64,000 bases of DNA, taken from Pelotomaculum schinkii. Its GTDB lineage: Bacteria; Bacillota; Desulfotomaculia; Desulfotomaculales; Pelotomaculaceae. The translations under genes were made by a program, and so were the position numbers. Shown piece after piece: positions 9,785-17,623 of the stretch. The notes beneath the pieces were generated by a model. The model was not told the origin of the DNA. It was given only the letters and a program-made list of their open reading frames with translations, and ran no database searches. Position 1 is the first letter of the stretch. Each line of letters begins with the position of its first letter. The stretch is from assembly GCF_004369205.1 (NCBI RefSeq), contig NZ_QFGA01000001.1, positions 1,984,001-2,048,000 of the forward strand, in the 5' to 3' direction.

Positions 9785-9851
9785 TACCTTTTATCTATTT
9801 TTACCGCTTATCTGTACCCTAAACGTGAAAAAGAGGGTAACTTTGCCGAAT

Positions 9852-9880
9852 AAAAAGAAAAACCGTGCGCACAGCACGGT
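9852..9880 (-). terminator. Intrinsic terminator after tRNA-Asn
   Basis: A hairpin ACCGTGC...GCACGGT is followed on the minus strand by TTTTTCTTTTT, 14 bases downstream of the tRNA 3' end. Confidence 0.85.
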
Positions 9881-9893
9881 CATAATTTTCATA

Positions 9894-9968
9894 TGGCTCC
9901 CCGAGTAGGATTCGAACCTACAACCTACCGGTTAACAGCCGGTTGCTCTACCGTTGAGCTATCGAGGA
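9894..9968 (-). tRNA. tRNA-Asn (GTT)
   Basis: 75 nt including an encoded CCA. The acceptor arms TCCTCGA/TCGGGGA pair, the anticodon loop reads CTGTTAACC (GTT), and the T-loop GGTTCGAATCC is standard. The tRNA marks the left edge of the accessory patch and is a plausible integration point, though no attachment-site duplicate was seen. Confidence 0.97.
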
Positions 9969-10144
9969 ACGAAACGGTAGGATCCATTGCTTCCACGCAC
10001 ATAAATATACTACGATCTTAGTTTCAAGTCAAGCGCCATGCCGCAGCAACAGCTAAAAGATGTCCGGCCAAACGCTATTAGCTTACCCTGATTTTTGATC
10101 GTAATACGATTGAAATACACGGTAATAATTATTCCATATAAGCA

Positions 10145-10188
10145 TTGACATTTTTTAACTACTGTTTTACGATAACCGTAGAACAGTA
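10145..10188 (+). promoter_or_regulatory. Toxin-antitoxin promoter with overlapping palindromic operator
   Basis: TTGACA (10145-10150), 17-bp spacer, then TACGAT (10168-10173). A near-perfect inverted repeat, TACTGTTTTACG (10160-10171) and CGTAGAACAGTA (10177-10188), covers the -10 region. That is the expected layout for autorepression by the AbrB-type antitoxin downstream. Confidence 0.65.
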
Positions 10189-10244
10189 TCACTGTAATGC
10201 ATTTAACAGCCAAACGGTAATTCATAAAATAGGAGTGAGTAACC

Positions 10245-10526
10245 ATGGGTCAAGTAATTGGTAATATTATGGTGCAAAAGCGCGGCGTTGTAAGTCTGGG
10301 AATATTAAAAGGACATATGCCATTAAATGATGGGGACATATTTCAGGTACAGATAGAAAACGGAAAAGTCATTCTATTACCCATGAAACTTGTTCCGGCA
10401 GAACAAGCATGGTTTTGGACAAAGGAATGGCAGGAGGGTGAGAAAGAAGCTGACGAAGATATAGCTGCCGGGAGGGTTAAATCGTTTGAAAACATGGATG
10501 ACCTTCTGGAGGATTTGGATAAATGA
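10245..10526 (+). CDS. AbrB/SpoVT-type antitoxin of a toxin-antitoxin pair
   Basis: A 93-residue protein with an N-terminal swapped-hairpin-like region (GIMVQKRGVVSLGILKGHMP-type strand pattern with LNDGDIFQVQIENGKVILLP) as in AbrB/MazE DNA-binding domains. The acidic C-terminal tail (ENMDDLLEDLDK) is the kind that blocks a partner toxin. ATG follows AGGAGTGAG. It overlaps the next gene by 4 bp (ATGA), typical of TA operons. Its palindromic promoter suggests autoregulation. Pairing with a RelE-type toxin is inferred from position and size. Confidence 0.78.
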   Translation: MGQVIGNIMVQKRGVVSLGILKGHMPLNDGDIFQVQIENGKVILLPMKLVPAEQAWFWTKEWQEGEKEADEDIAAGRVKSFENMDDLLEDLDK

Positions 10527-10783
10527 ATTTCCAAAGGTCTGAGCGATTCAAGCGAATGTACAAGAAATTGGATTCTGAACAACAGAATGCCATAAAAAGA
10601 GCTCTAAGTTTGATGTCAGATAACATTAATCACCCCTCTTTAAGGGTCAAGCGCATTCAGGGCACAAAAGCAATATGGGAGGCAAGCGCCACTATGGGCT
10701 TACGCATCACATTTAACTGGGAAAACGATTTAATTGTTTTACGCAATTGTGGAGAGCATGATAAAACCTTGAAAAATCCATGA
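10523..10783 (+). CDS. RelE/ParE-superfamily toxin
   Basis: An 86-residue basic protein with the RelE/YafQ-like layout: N-terminal helices (SERFKRMYKKLDSEQQNAIKRAL), then beta strands (SLRVKRIQGTKAIWEASATM, LRITFNWENDLIVLRNCGEHD) ending in a conserved-looking H near the C-terminus. Members cut mRNA in the ribosome or inhibit gyrase; this sequence alone does not tell which. It is translationally coupled to the antitoxin. Confidence 0.8.
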   Translation: MNFQRSERFKRMYKKLDSEQQNAIKRALSLMSDNINHPSLRVKRIQGTKAIWEASATMGLRITFNWENDLIVLRNCGEHDKTLKNP

Positions 10784-10959
10784 TTTAGCATGTCCCCCAC
10801 CCAGCTCTTGTAATTAATTATTGTTCCGTACCAGTACCATACATCTGCATAACAATCTTAGCATTAACAGACCGGATGGCAAATATGCCGGCCGGTTTTT
10901 ATATTTGCAGGGAGTTTTTCAAAAACAAGTTGGGTTATTATTCCGCTCTTTAAAGCAAA

Positions 10960-11790
10960 TTACTGTAATGCATTAATGGTAAAGCTTGCGTCGCTATAGT
11001 CGTAGACACCTGTGTCTGCATTGCGGGTGATCCTGATCTGGTAGTCATCTCCGGCAGCCTGCGAGGCCGGGATCGTCCAGCTGTATGAGCCGGATTCAGG
11101 AAGAACGCTGCTGACGATGACATACTGGAACACACCGCCCTTGTAGAGTGAGATCCTGACATCCGAATCACAGCCCGCTCCGGCATAAGTCCAGGTGATC
11201 TCTTTAGTGGCCCCAGCAGTCCAGTCCTCTCCTCCGTTGGGGGTAGTGACGGTAAACCCGCTTGCAAGCTCACCTGTAGTGAAGCTAAAGATGTAGTCAT
11301 TTTCCAGAGAGTTACCAGCACTGTCTTTAACAGCACCAGCAGGGACATATACCGCATAGGTTACACTGCTGCTGAAATCATTAACAGGATCAAGTATGAG
11401 CGTATCACCGTTGATACTGTATATATAGTTGACTACAGAATTGTCATTGGTATTTCTGATATTGATGTCTTCAAAATATACATCTTCAACAACGGTTTCG
11501 GAAAAGGCAACATAAACCGATGCGCTTACTGAAACATTGGTGGCGCCATCGACAGGGTCGGTATTCTTAACAGTTGGCGGGGTAGTATCCGGCGAAGAAT
11601 GGTGACTGACGCTGAGCATATTGCCTCCTGGATCATACGTATAAACTATTTTTTGGCCATTTTGGTAAGTAACCGAGGTCAGTCGGTTAAGCGCGTCATA
11701 AGTATACACTGCCGCACTTGCAGGACGAGATATAAAAAGCAATACAAGCAGCACAAATATCATCCCAATGTAAGAAATGGGTTTAAACAT
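10960..11790 (-). CDS. Secreted protein with a YD repeat, an Ig-like (Big_5) domain and a C-terminal beta domain
   Basis: The ATG at 11790 is set by GAGGTG six bases upstream. It encodes 276 residues. A signal peptide (about 1-26, ending RPASAA) is followed by one RHS/YD repeat pair (YTYDALNRLTSVTYQNG, YTYDPGGNMLSV), a bacterial Ig-like Big_5 domain (starting TTPPTVKNTDPVDGATNVS), and a C-terminal domain resembling the Ser/Thr-rich Kre9/KNH family (VTTPNGGEDWTAGATKEITW). It lies directly downstream of the broken RHS remnant and may once have been linked to it. The function is unknown, probably cell-surface. Confidence 0.72.
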   Translation of the reverse strand: MFKPISYIGMIFVLLVLLFISRPASAAVYTYDALNRLTSVTYQNGQKIVYTYDPGGNMLSVSHHSSPDTTPPTVKNTDPVDGATNVSVSASVYVAFSETVVEDVYFEDINIRNTNDNSVVNYIYSINGDTLILDPVNDFSSSVTYAVYVPAGAVKDSAGNSLENDYIFSFTTGELASGFTVTTPNGGEDWTAGATKEITWTYAGAGCDSDVRISLYKGGVFQYVIVSSVLPESGSYSWTIPASQAAGDDYQIRITRNADTGVYDYSDASFTINALQ

Positions 11791-11827
11791 TTTCATCACC
11801 TCGTTAATTAGTTATAATGAATTTTCA

Positions 11828-12203
11828 TTACGTTTTAATACAGTTCAATTCGTCATACTGGCATACGATCGTACCAGCTCTATCGTGGGTGGTAAGGAGA
11901 TTGCCATTTTGGTCACAGGTAAAGTCTGCTGTTCCATCCGGGTTGGTATAGCTTTGAAGCATGCCGTTGTCGTATTAATGGTAGGTGGCTGTCTGCTCTG
12001 GCATTGTTTTTATGATAAATTAGGTTCCTGGTGTTGTAATCAATATTCAGGTTGGTAATTCCACTAGTGTCGGTACTCCCGGTCAATCTGTCGGAGGTTT
12101 CATATTGATTGGTGCTTTGGTTATTGTTGGGGTCCACCATAGTCTTTAGGTTGCCGTGGGCGTCGAAGGTCTGCCTGCCCAATCCATTTAAGGGGTCTAT
12201 TTT
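11828..12203 (-). pseudogene. RHS/YD-repeat remnant (frameshifted orphan fragment)
   Basis: The first part encodes GRQTFDAHGNLKTMVDPNNN and further YD repeats closely matching residues of the large RHS protein at 13008-17180 (there GRQEFDAHGNRTAMVDPNNN). It then loses frame. A second frame continues YDNGMLQSYTNPDGTADFTCDQNGN and QYDELN and stops at 11828. Homology begins abruptly at about 12203, 42 bp after the immunity gene, so this is a duplicated and decayed RHS segment with no start codon. Confidence 0.8.
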
Positions 12204-12244
12204 TTGCTTCTTGTGTTCTTGATATAAAAATTATTTTTAGTATT

Positions 12245-12991
12245 TTATTTTAAACTAGGAACATTTCTATACTGAATTTTAGTAGGATTGTTAACATACT
12301 CTTCTAAATCACCAAAAGAGTCAATCCCCAGATGAATTTGAGCTCTTCTCTCAATCTCATCTGATACCAACAATTCTTTATGAGGACTCTCAGATAGGAA
12401 GCATATAATTCCTAAATTATCTATAGCATCAGTCTTATACCAGGGAAAGGAGAGTAATCTTTTTTTTCCAAAGAAATCTACATATTTGTTCCCAAAGAAA
12501 TTGCACCAAAAAACGCCTGGCATTCTCGTTTCAATACTTCCAGTGATGTGCTGTCTTTCCTGAGGTAACTCATGTGACATATAACCGTAAAAAGCATCAA
12601 ATAATACAATTGAGTATTTGAAAAGATCGATCAAAACACCTTGTTTTTTAGCATAATACTTTTGAGACATATAAAAACAGATATTGTTTATACTCTTCTT
12701 ACTAGGATGTCTCCACCATTGCATATCAAACCTGAAATTTGGTTCTTTGACTTTGCCTATCATACCACCAGCTTTTCCAACCATACCCACATCATCTTCA
12801 TAGCATCCTGGTTCTTCTATGTTCCACATTTCGACCGCTCTATCGAAAGAGTAAATTTCTTTTAATGGCTCAAAAAGTCCTATTTTTTCAGGTTTTAATC
12901 CAGCTTTATCAAGTTTCTTAAAAAATTCTTTCGCTATTTCTATATCATTAATATTTTTTTGCGTGTAAATTTTTGTTATAATATTTGGCAT
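12245..12991 (-). CDS. Probable immunity protein for the RHS toxin (Imm52-like)
   Basis: A 248-residue cytosolic protein starting 16 bp after the RHS toxin stop codon, with AGGGGATGA before the ATG. It has no signal peptide. Features include RAVEMWNIEEPGCYEDD, FRFDMQWWRH and GSIETRMPGVFWCNFFGNKYV; the overall pattern recalls the Imm52 immunity family, but that match is from memory and weak. Its position after a toxin tip is the main evidence. It is A/T-richer than the housekeeping genes, in line with horizontal exchange of tip and immunity cassettes. Confidence 0.65.
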   Translation of the reverse strand: MPNIITKIYTQKNINDIEIAKEFFKKLDKAGLKPEKIGLFEPLKEIYSFDRAVEMWNIEEPGCYEDDVGMVGKAGGMIGKVKEPNFRFDMQWWRHPSKKSINNICFYMSQKYYAKKQGVLIDLFKYSIVLFDAFYGYMSHELPQERQHITGSIETRMPGVFWCNFFGNKYVDFFGKKRLLSFPWYKTDAIDNLGIICFLSESPHKELLVSDEIERRAQIHLGIDSFGDLEEYVNNPTKIQYRNVPSLK

Positions 12992-13007
12992 TATCAGTCA
13001 TCCCCTA

Positions 13008-16000
13008 TTAATAAATTGAATATGTCCCATCAGCTTGTCTAACTCTAATAGACCCTCCGCTATTCCTTATTGCATCTTGTAATGGTTTTGATATTTTAGT
13101 TCGCGGTGACACAATCAAGTCAATGGGCATTCCACTATTGATGTAATCACGAAACTGTTTATTCTTATAAATATAATTCACATCTTTAACTTCAATAATT
13201 CTACCATTAATCAAACTATCAGGAATACTATTCCCAATCTTGGTAAGGTTTTTAGTTATCGCTTGTTCTTGCAAAACAATTTCCTCAAAATCCATACCTC
13301 TTAGCAATTGTGATGGCACTTTGCTGCCAGCTTTACCCGATCCATCATAACCTATAGTCCTTCCCATAACTAAAATTGAAGCTAATAATAATTTTTGTTC
13401 TTCTTTTTCATTCTCTTCATCCATAATACCAGCTAATGTTATTTTAGCCTCGTCCTTTTCATCTTGGTCATAATAGACTGGGTCTCCTCTTATAATTAAT
13501 AGCTCATTTGCAATTCTAAATTGCAATGTTAAATCTTCTAAGTCAGATTGAGACCACCCATCATAGCTGATATCTTCCTCTAAATTTTTATACACATCAT
13601 ATAAGTCATCATAATGCAATCCTGCTAATTCACTCATGAAATATTGTGCTCGTATCCAATCATGCCCTGATGGATCAATAAAGTTCACAGGATTCCCTTC
13701 GCAATATATATACCGATTCTGCGACTGCGGGTTAGTTACTTGACCAGTTAGCGTATCCGGACTCAGGAACCTTTTAGCCACTGGATTGTAGTACCGTGCC
13801 CGCATGTAGTAAAGGTCGCTTTCATCGGTCATGACACCATAGCGGCCCACATACAGGAACGGTGTGGCAGTGTTTCCGCTGCGGTAGACAAGCTCTCCGT
13901 ATGGGGCGTACTGGAAGCGGTCGGTTATATTGCCGCTTTCGTCGGTCAAAGCGATGGTGCTACCCCGGTGGTCGAAGTGATAACTGCGGTATACTCCTCC
14001 TTCGTCTTCTTGGCCGATCAGGCCCAGGCCGTAGATGTAGAAGGTCTGATGGTTTTGTTCGTCAGTCTGGATCAGCACCTGGCTTAAAGATGCGTTGGGG
14101 TTGACGACGAAGCTTTGATAAACGGCGCCGGCAACGCTGATGCGGTTGTTTCCGGCATCGTAAGTGTAGGTGGTATTTCCCGCCCCGGTCAGCCGGCCGC
14201 GAGCGTCGTAGGTCAAGCCAGCCATTTCCCCGGCCAGTGGGCCTGCAGTCATGTTGCCGTCAGCGTCGTAGAGGACGGTTTGGCCGTTATAAGTGGCCAG
14301 GCGGTTGTCTGTGGCATAGGTCAGAGCCGCATCATCCATTGTAAGAGACACATTTTCGTTGAAATTCTCTTCCTGGATGAGGTTTCCTGCCGCATCGTAG
14401 GTATAATCGTACTGGCTGATGACGCTTCCGCCGGCATCCACATCCTTCAATTGCAACAACCGGCCAGCTTCATCGTAGGTCCGGGTTGTTTGGGTACCGT
14501 TGGGGTGAACGGTTTTAACCAGCCTGCCGTTGGAATCGTATTCGTAGGTAGTGACCCGGTCCGCCCAATCGGTTACTTGAATTAACCGGTTGGTTTCGTC
14601 GTATTGATATTGTACCTGCCGGCCGCCGGGGTAAGTGAGAATGCGCAGGTTGCCGATGGCGTCGTAAGCGTATTCAATGGTGTTGCCCCAGGTATCCCCG
14701 TATTCCACAAGGCGGTTTAAGGCGTCGTACTGGTATTCGATTGTACCAGTACTGTCGGTGGCGCTAAGCAGGTTACTGTTCTGGTCGTAAGTATAGGATA
14801 CCGTCCCGTCAGGGTAGGTGGCACTGATGAGTCGTCCGGCGTCGTCATATTCATAGGTGGTGCTCTGGCCTCTGGCGTTGATTTTTTGTGCTATCAGGTC
14901 CCTGTTATTGTAGGTCAGGGTGATGTTGCCGGAAGCGGCGGTGGTTCTGCCGGTCAGCCGGTCGGCGTTGTCATAGCTGAAGCTGGTCTGGTTGTTGTTG
15001 GGGTCGACCATGGCTGTCCGGTTGCCGTGGGCATCAAATTCCTGTCTGCCCTGTCCAGTTAAGGCGTCGATGGTTGATTTCAGTCTATTCAGGTCGTCAT
15101 ATTCAAACTGGGTGATGTTGCCACCCGGGTCGGTAAATCTGGTCAGGCGGTTTAATTCGTCATACTCGTCGAAACTAACGTTGTTCCCCAGGGCGTCTGT
15201 CATGTTTTTAGGGTTATAGAGCTCATCATAAGTGACTGTTAGGACCTGATTGCCCAACGCGTCTATTCTTCCGATGAGGTTGCCCGCTGCGTCGTATTGA
15301 TTGGTGATAGTGTCGCCCAGGGGATTTGTGACACCGGTGAGCCGGCCCAAGTCATCATAGCTTAACTGGGTGATGTTACCACGCGGGTCGGTAACTTTCA
15401 CCAGGCGGTTTTCCGCGTCATATTCATAACCGGTCTCATTGTTCAAAGCATCAATTTTGCTGACAAGCAACCCATTGTTGTTATAGGTGTAACTGCTGGT
15501 ATTGCCCCTGGCGTCAGTTTTGGTTAGAATGTTGCCGCGCCAGTCGTAAGTATAGCTGGTGGTGTTGCCCAGGGGATCGGCGACAGTCAGTAAGTTGCCA
15601 GCATCGTCATAAGTCATAGCGCTTGTTTTGCCGGCGTTATCGGTTATGGTAATCGGTTGCCCGGCCGCATTATAGCTGTAAGTAGTGGTGTTTTCCGCCG
15701 GGTCGGTTACAGTTTGCATCAAGCCATTCTGGTAAGTATATATAGTCGTGCCGGAGCCTAAGCCTGTGTCGGGGGTGGTTGTGCTGAGCAATAACCCGCT
15801 TTCATCATAGTTGTAGAGAGTTTCATTTCCTAATGAATCGGTTGTTTTTATTAAATTGCCATTCGAGTCATAAGTGAATGTACTTTGTTTTTCCAGAGCG
15901 TTTTCCACCAAAAGAAGGTTATTATTATCATCATATTCCATGGTGGTTGTATGACTCGCTGGATCAGTAACGGTAAGCAGATTGCCGTTACCGTCATAAG

Positions 16001-17180
16001 TATAGCTGGTTGTATGGTTAAGAGGGTCGGTTATGCTGGTGAGGCAGTTATTGATGTCGTAGGTGTAGGTACCGGTGATATTGCCGGGATAGGTTATATT
16101 AGTGCTACGGTACTTTTCGTCGAAGGTGGTTGTAATGGTGTTGCCAAGGGCGCTGAGCATGGTTGTCCGGTGGTTGTCCGGGTCATAGCTGAACTGGGTG
16201 GTGTTGCCGCTCCCGTCGGTCTGATGGGTAACTTTGCCACTATCATAAATGTTGCTTAACAAGGTATTACCGCCGGAAGCAATGATTTCGGTGAGGCCCT
16301 GTGTGTTATAGTGGTAGCTGGTGACATTCCCCAGCACATCCTGTACTGTGGCCAGGTTGCCTTCGTTGTCATAGGTATAGGTCACGGTCCGGCCGGCAGT
16401 GTCGGTTACGCCGGTGAGACGGTTGTTCGTGTCATAATTGAAGCTCAGGGTGCGGCCGGTGGGTTCACTGGCTAAGGTCAGCAGTCCACCGGTATAGGTC
16501 AGGGTAAGCGTATTGTTGTTTTGGTCCGTTATGCTGGTTAGTTGACCAATGTCGTTAAAGATATAACCGGTCTGGTCCTTGAAGGTGAGGGTATAGCCGC
16601 TGCCCGGCCCGGCAGTTAGTGTTTCAAAGCATCCGGCGGGTCGAACGTAACTGGTTCCATCGTATGTAAAGGTGTAAACATGCCCGTCGTCATAAGCGAC
16701 GCTGACGCTGCCGTCCTGGTTGATGGTAAGGTGAACATTAAAATTATTGGTCCAGCCCTTGCCCTGGGTGCCTGTATAATCATCCTGAGAATTGTAGAAT
16801 CTGGTAAACTCAAGGGACGGGCCTACGGAAGGAATGCAAAGGTCTGTCTGGGCCAGGATGAAGTTGCCAGTGGAAAGGTTAACGGATCCTTTTCCATACA
16901 GGCAGTAGGGACGTACGCCAAAGGTTTCTTTGGAGATAGTATTGACTTCTACAAAATATGGATAGCTGGTCCCTTCGTGAATTTTCCATACATCGGTGAA
17001 ATCCCAGCCTGTAAATGTGACCTGACGCTGCATAGCGGAGGTTGTTTGCGGTGTTCCTTTGCCCGTATCAGACTGTCCCGATGTCTGCGTGTCGTAGTAG
17101 CATGATGCAACAATACCGCCTTGGTTAATGAAATCCAAATCTCCTATCAAGCCGCCGGCATTAGGACCGGTCGCCGTCAC
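13008..17180 (-). CDS. RHS/YD-repeat polymorphic toxin with a Tox-REase-7-like nuclease tip; N-terminus truncated
   Basis: 1390 residues from a GTG. Residues 1-75 look like the end of a GLUG-repeat adhesin region (AGGLIGDLDFINQGGIVASC). About 85-215 is a DUF6531-like entry domain. About 215-1100 is a long run of YD repeats forming the RHS shell. The RHS core follows (FDHRGSTIALTDESGNITDR, YYMRARYYNPVAKRFLSPD, ending NFIDPSGHDW). The variable tip (about 1165-1390) ends in a restriction-endonuclease-fold toxin like Tox-REase-7, with PDSLINGRIIEVKDV as the likely E-x-K catalytic strand. No signal peptide remains and an in-frame TAA lies 33 bp upstream of the GTG, so the secretion part is missing. 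It is preceded by a c-di-GMP riboswitch. Confidence 0.85.
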   Translation of the reverse strand: MTATGPNAGGLIGDLDFINQGGIVASCYYDTQTSGQSDTGKGTPQTTSAMQRQVTFTGWDFTDVWKIHEGTSYPYFVEVNTISKETFGVRPYCLYGKGSVNLSTGNFILAQTDLCIPSVGPSLEFTRFYNSQDDYTGTQGKGWTNNFNVHLTINQDGSVSVAYDDGHVYTFTYDGTSYVRPAGCFETLTAGPGSGYTLTFKDQTGYIFNDIGQLTSITDQNNNTLTLTYTGGLLTLASEPTGRTLSFNYDTNNRLTGVTDTAGRTVTYTYDNEGNLATVQDVLGNVTSYHYNTQGLTEIIASGGNTLLSNIYDSGKVTHQTDGSGNTTQFSYDPDNHRTTMLSALGNTITTTFDEKYRSTNITYPGNITGTYTYDINNCLTSITDPLNHTTSYTYDGNGNLLTVTDPASHTTTMEYDDNNNLLLVENALEKQSTFTYDSNGNLIKTTDSLGNETLYNYDESGLLLSTTTPDTGLGSGTTIYTYQNGLMQTVTDPAENTTTYSYNAAGQPITITDNAGKTSAMTYDDAGNLLTVADPLGNTTSYTYDWRGNILTKTDARGNTSSYTYNNNGLLVSKIDALNNETGYEYDAENRLVKVTDPRGNITQLSYDDLGRLTGVTNPLGDTITNQYDAAGNLIGRIDALGNQVLTVTYDELYNPKNMTDALGNNVSFDEYDELNRLTRFTDPGGNITQFEYDDLNRLKSTIDALTGQGRQEFDAHGNRTAMVDPNNNQTSFSYDNADRLTGRTTAASGNITLTYNNRDLIAQKINARGQSTTYEYDDAGRLISATYPDGTVSYTYDQNSNLLSATDSTGTIEYQYDALNRLVEYGDTWGNTIEYAYDAIGNLRILTYPGGRQVQYQYDETNRLIQVTDWADRVTTYEYDSNGRLVKTVHPNGTQTTRTYDEAGRLLQLKDVDAGGSVISQYDYTYDAAGNLIQEENFNENVSLTMDDAALTYATDNRLATYNGQTVLYDADGNMTAGPLAGEMAGLTYDARGRLTGAGNTTYTYDAGNNRISVAGAVYQSFVVNPNASLSQVLIQTDEQNHQTFYIYGLGLIGQEDEGGVYRSYHFDHRGSTIALTDESGNITDRFQYAPYGELVYRSGNTATPFLYVGRYGVMTDESDLYYMRARYYNPVAKRFLSPDTLTGQVTNPQSQNRYIYCEGNPVNFIDPSGHDWIRAQYFMSELAGLHYDDLYDVYKNLEEDISYDGWSQSDLEDLTLQFRIANELLIIRGDPVYYDQDEKDEAKITLAGIMDEENEKEEQKLLLASILVMGRTIGYDGSGKAGSKVPSQLLRGMDFEEIVLQEQAITKNLTKIGNSIPDSLINGRIIEVKDVNYIYKNKQFRDYINSGMPIDLIVSPRTKISKPLQDAIRNSGGSIRVRQADGTYSIY

Positions 17181-17308
17181 ATAACCTTTGGAATATACTG
17201 CATTATCATTTTAGTTTCACCTCTCAAAATAATAATTTATAGAGAATTTCCCGCTTTTTATACTCGGAAAAACACTCCTCTGGAGCCCCCGAACACAAAA
17301 ACACAACC

Positions 17309-17355
17309 AAAAGAAAAAGCCCGTCTTGCATCCCATTTGACCGAATGCCGCGGAC
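17309..17355 (-). terminator. Terminator in the riboswitch expression platform
   Basis: On the minus strand GTCCG-(CG)-GCATTC pairs with GGATGC-(AAGA)-CGGGC, followed by TTTTTCTTTT. It lies 15-20 bp after the riboswitch and 130 bp before the RHS start, so c-di-GMP binding could switch termination on or off. Confidence 0.65.
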
Positions 17356-17369
17356 TTCTTGTGAATTAA

Positions 17370-17468
17370 CTTCGGCAACCCGGCTGTCAATAGTCGGCAT
17401 AAAACCTCAACCGTAGACCCGTGGCTTTGCGTCCCTGGCTTTCGCCAGGTTTGCTCTTTCGTGGGAAC
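17370..17468 (-). promoter_or_regulatory. Cyclic di-GMP-I (GEMM-I) riboswitch
   Basis: The minus strand shows the GEMM-I signatures in order: GAGCAAACC, a GGC-GAAA-GCC tetraloop hairpin, GGGACGCAAAGCCACGGG, a second variable hairpin, and the closing CCGGGTTGCCG. These are the conserved aptamer core, the GNRA tetraloop and its receptor side, and the P1 strand. It sits between a strong promoter and an intrinsic terminator, upstream of the RHS toxin gene. Confidence 0.88.
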
Positions 17469-17487
17469 TGTTATTTAATTTTATAGT

Positions 17488-17516
17488 ATTATACATTTTA
17501 TAGAAATGTTTTACAA
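17488..17516 (-). promoter_or_regulatory. Promoter of the riboswitch-RHS transcript
   Basis: -35 TTGTAA (17516-17511), 17-bp spacer, -10 TATAAT (17493-17488). The predicted start is about 13 bases upstream of the riboswitch. Confidence 0.75.
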
Positions 17517-17623
17517 TATCCTGCATCAATTTTATTTTCTATCTGCTGTCCTTATCCAATAAATATTATGACATGCTATTTATACATTTAATGGCTGCTA
17601 TTCTTAAGTTGTGAAGTCTAGCT

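Noticed and set aside
9894-9968. tRNA-Asn as a proven attachment site for the accessory patch
   Set aside because: No direct repeat of the tRNA 3' end was found at the far side and no integrase is present.
13862-17105. Plus-strand frames opposite the RHS gene
   Set aside because: Shadows of the repetitive YD coding sequence; compositional artefacts of the repeats.
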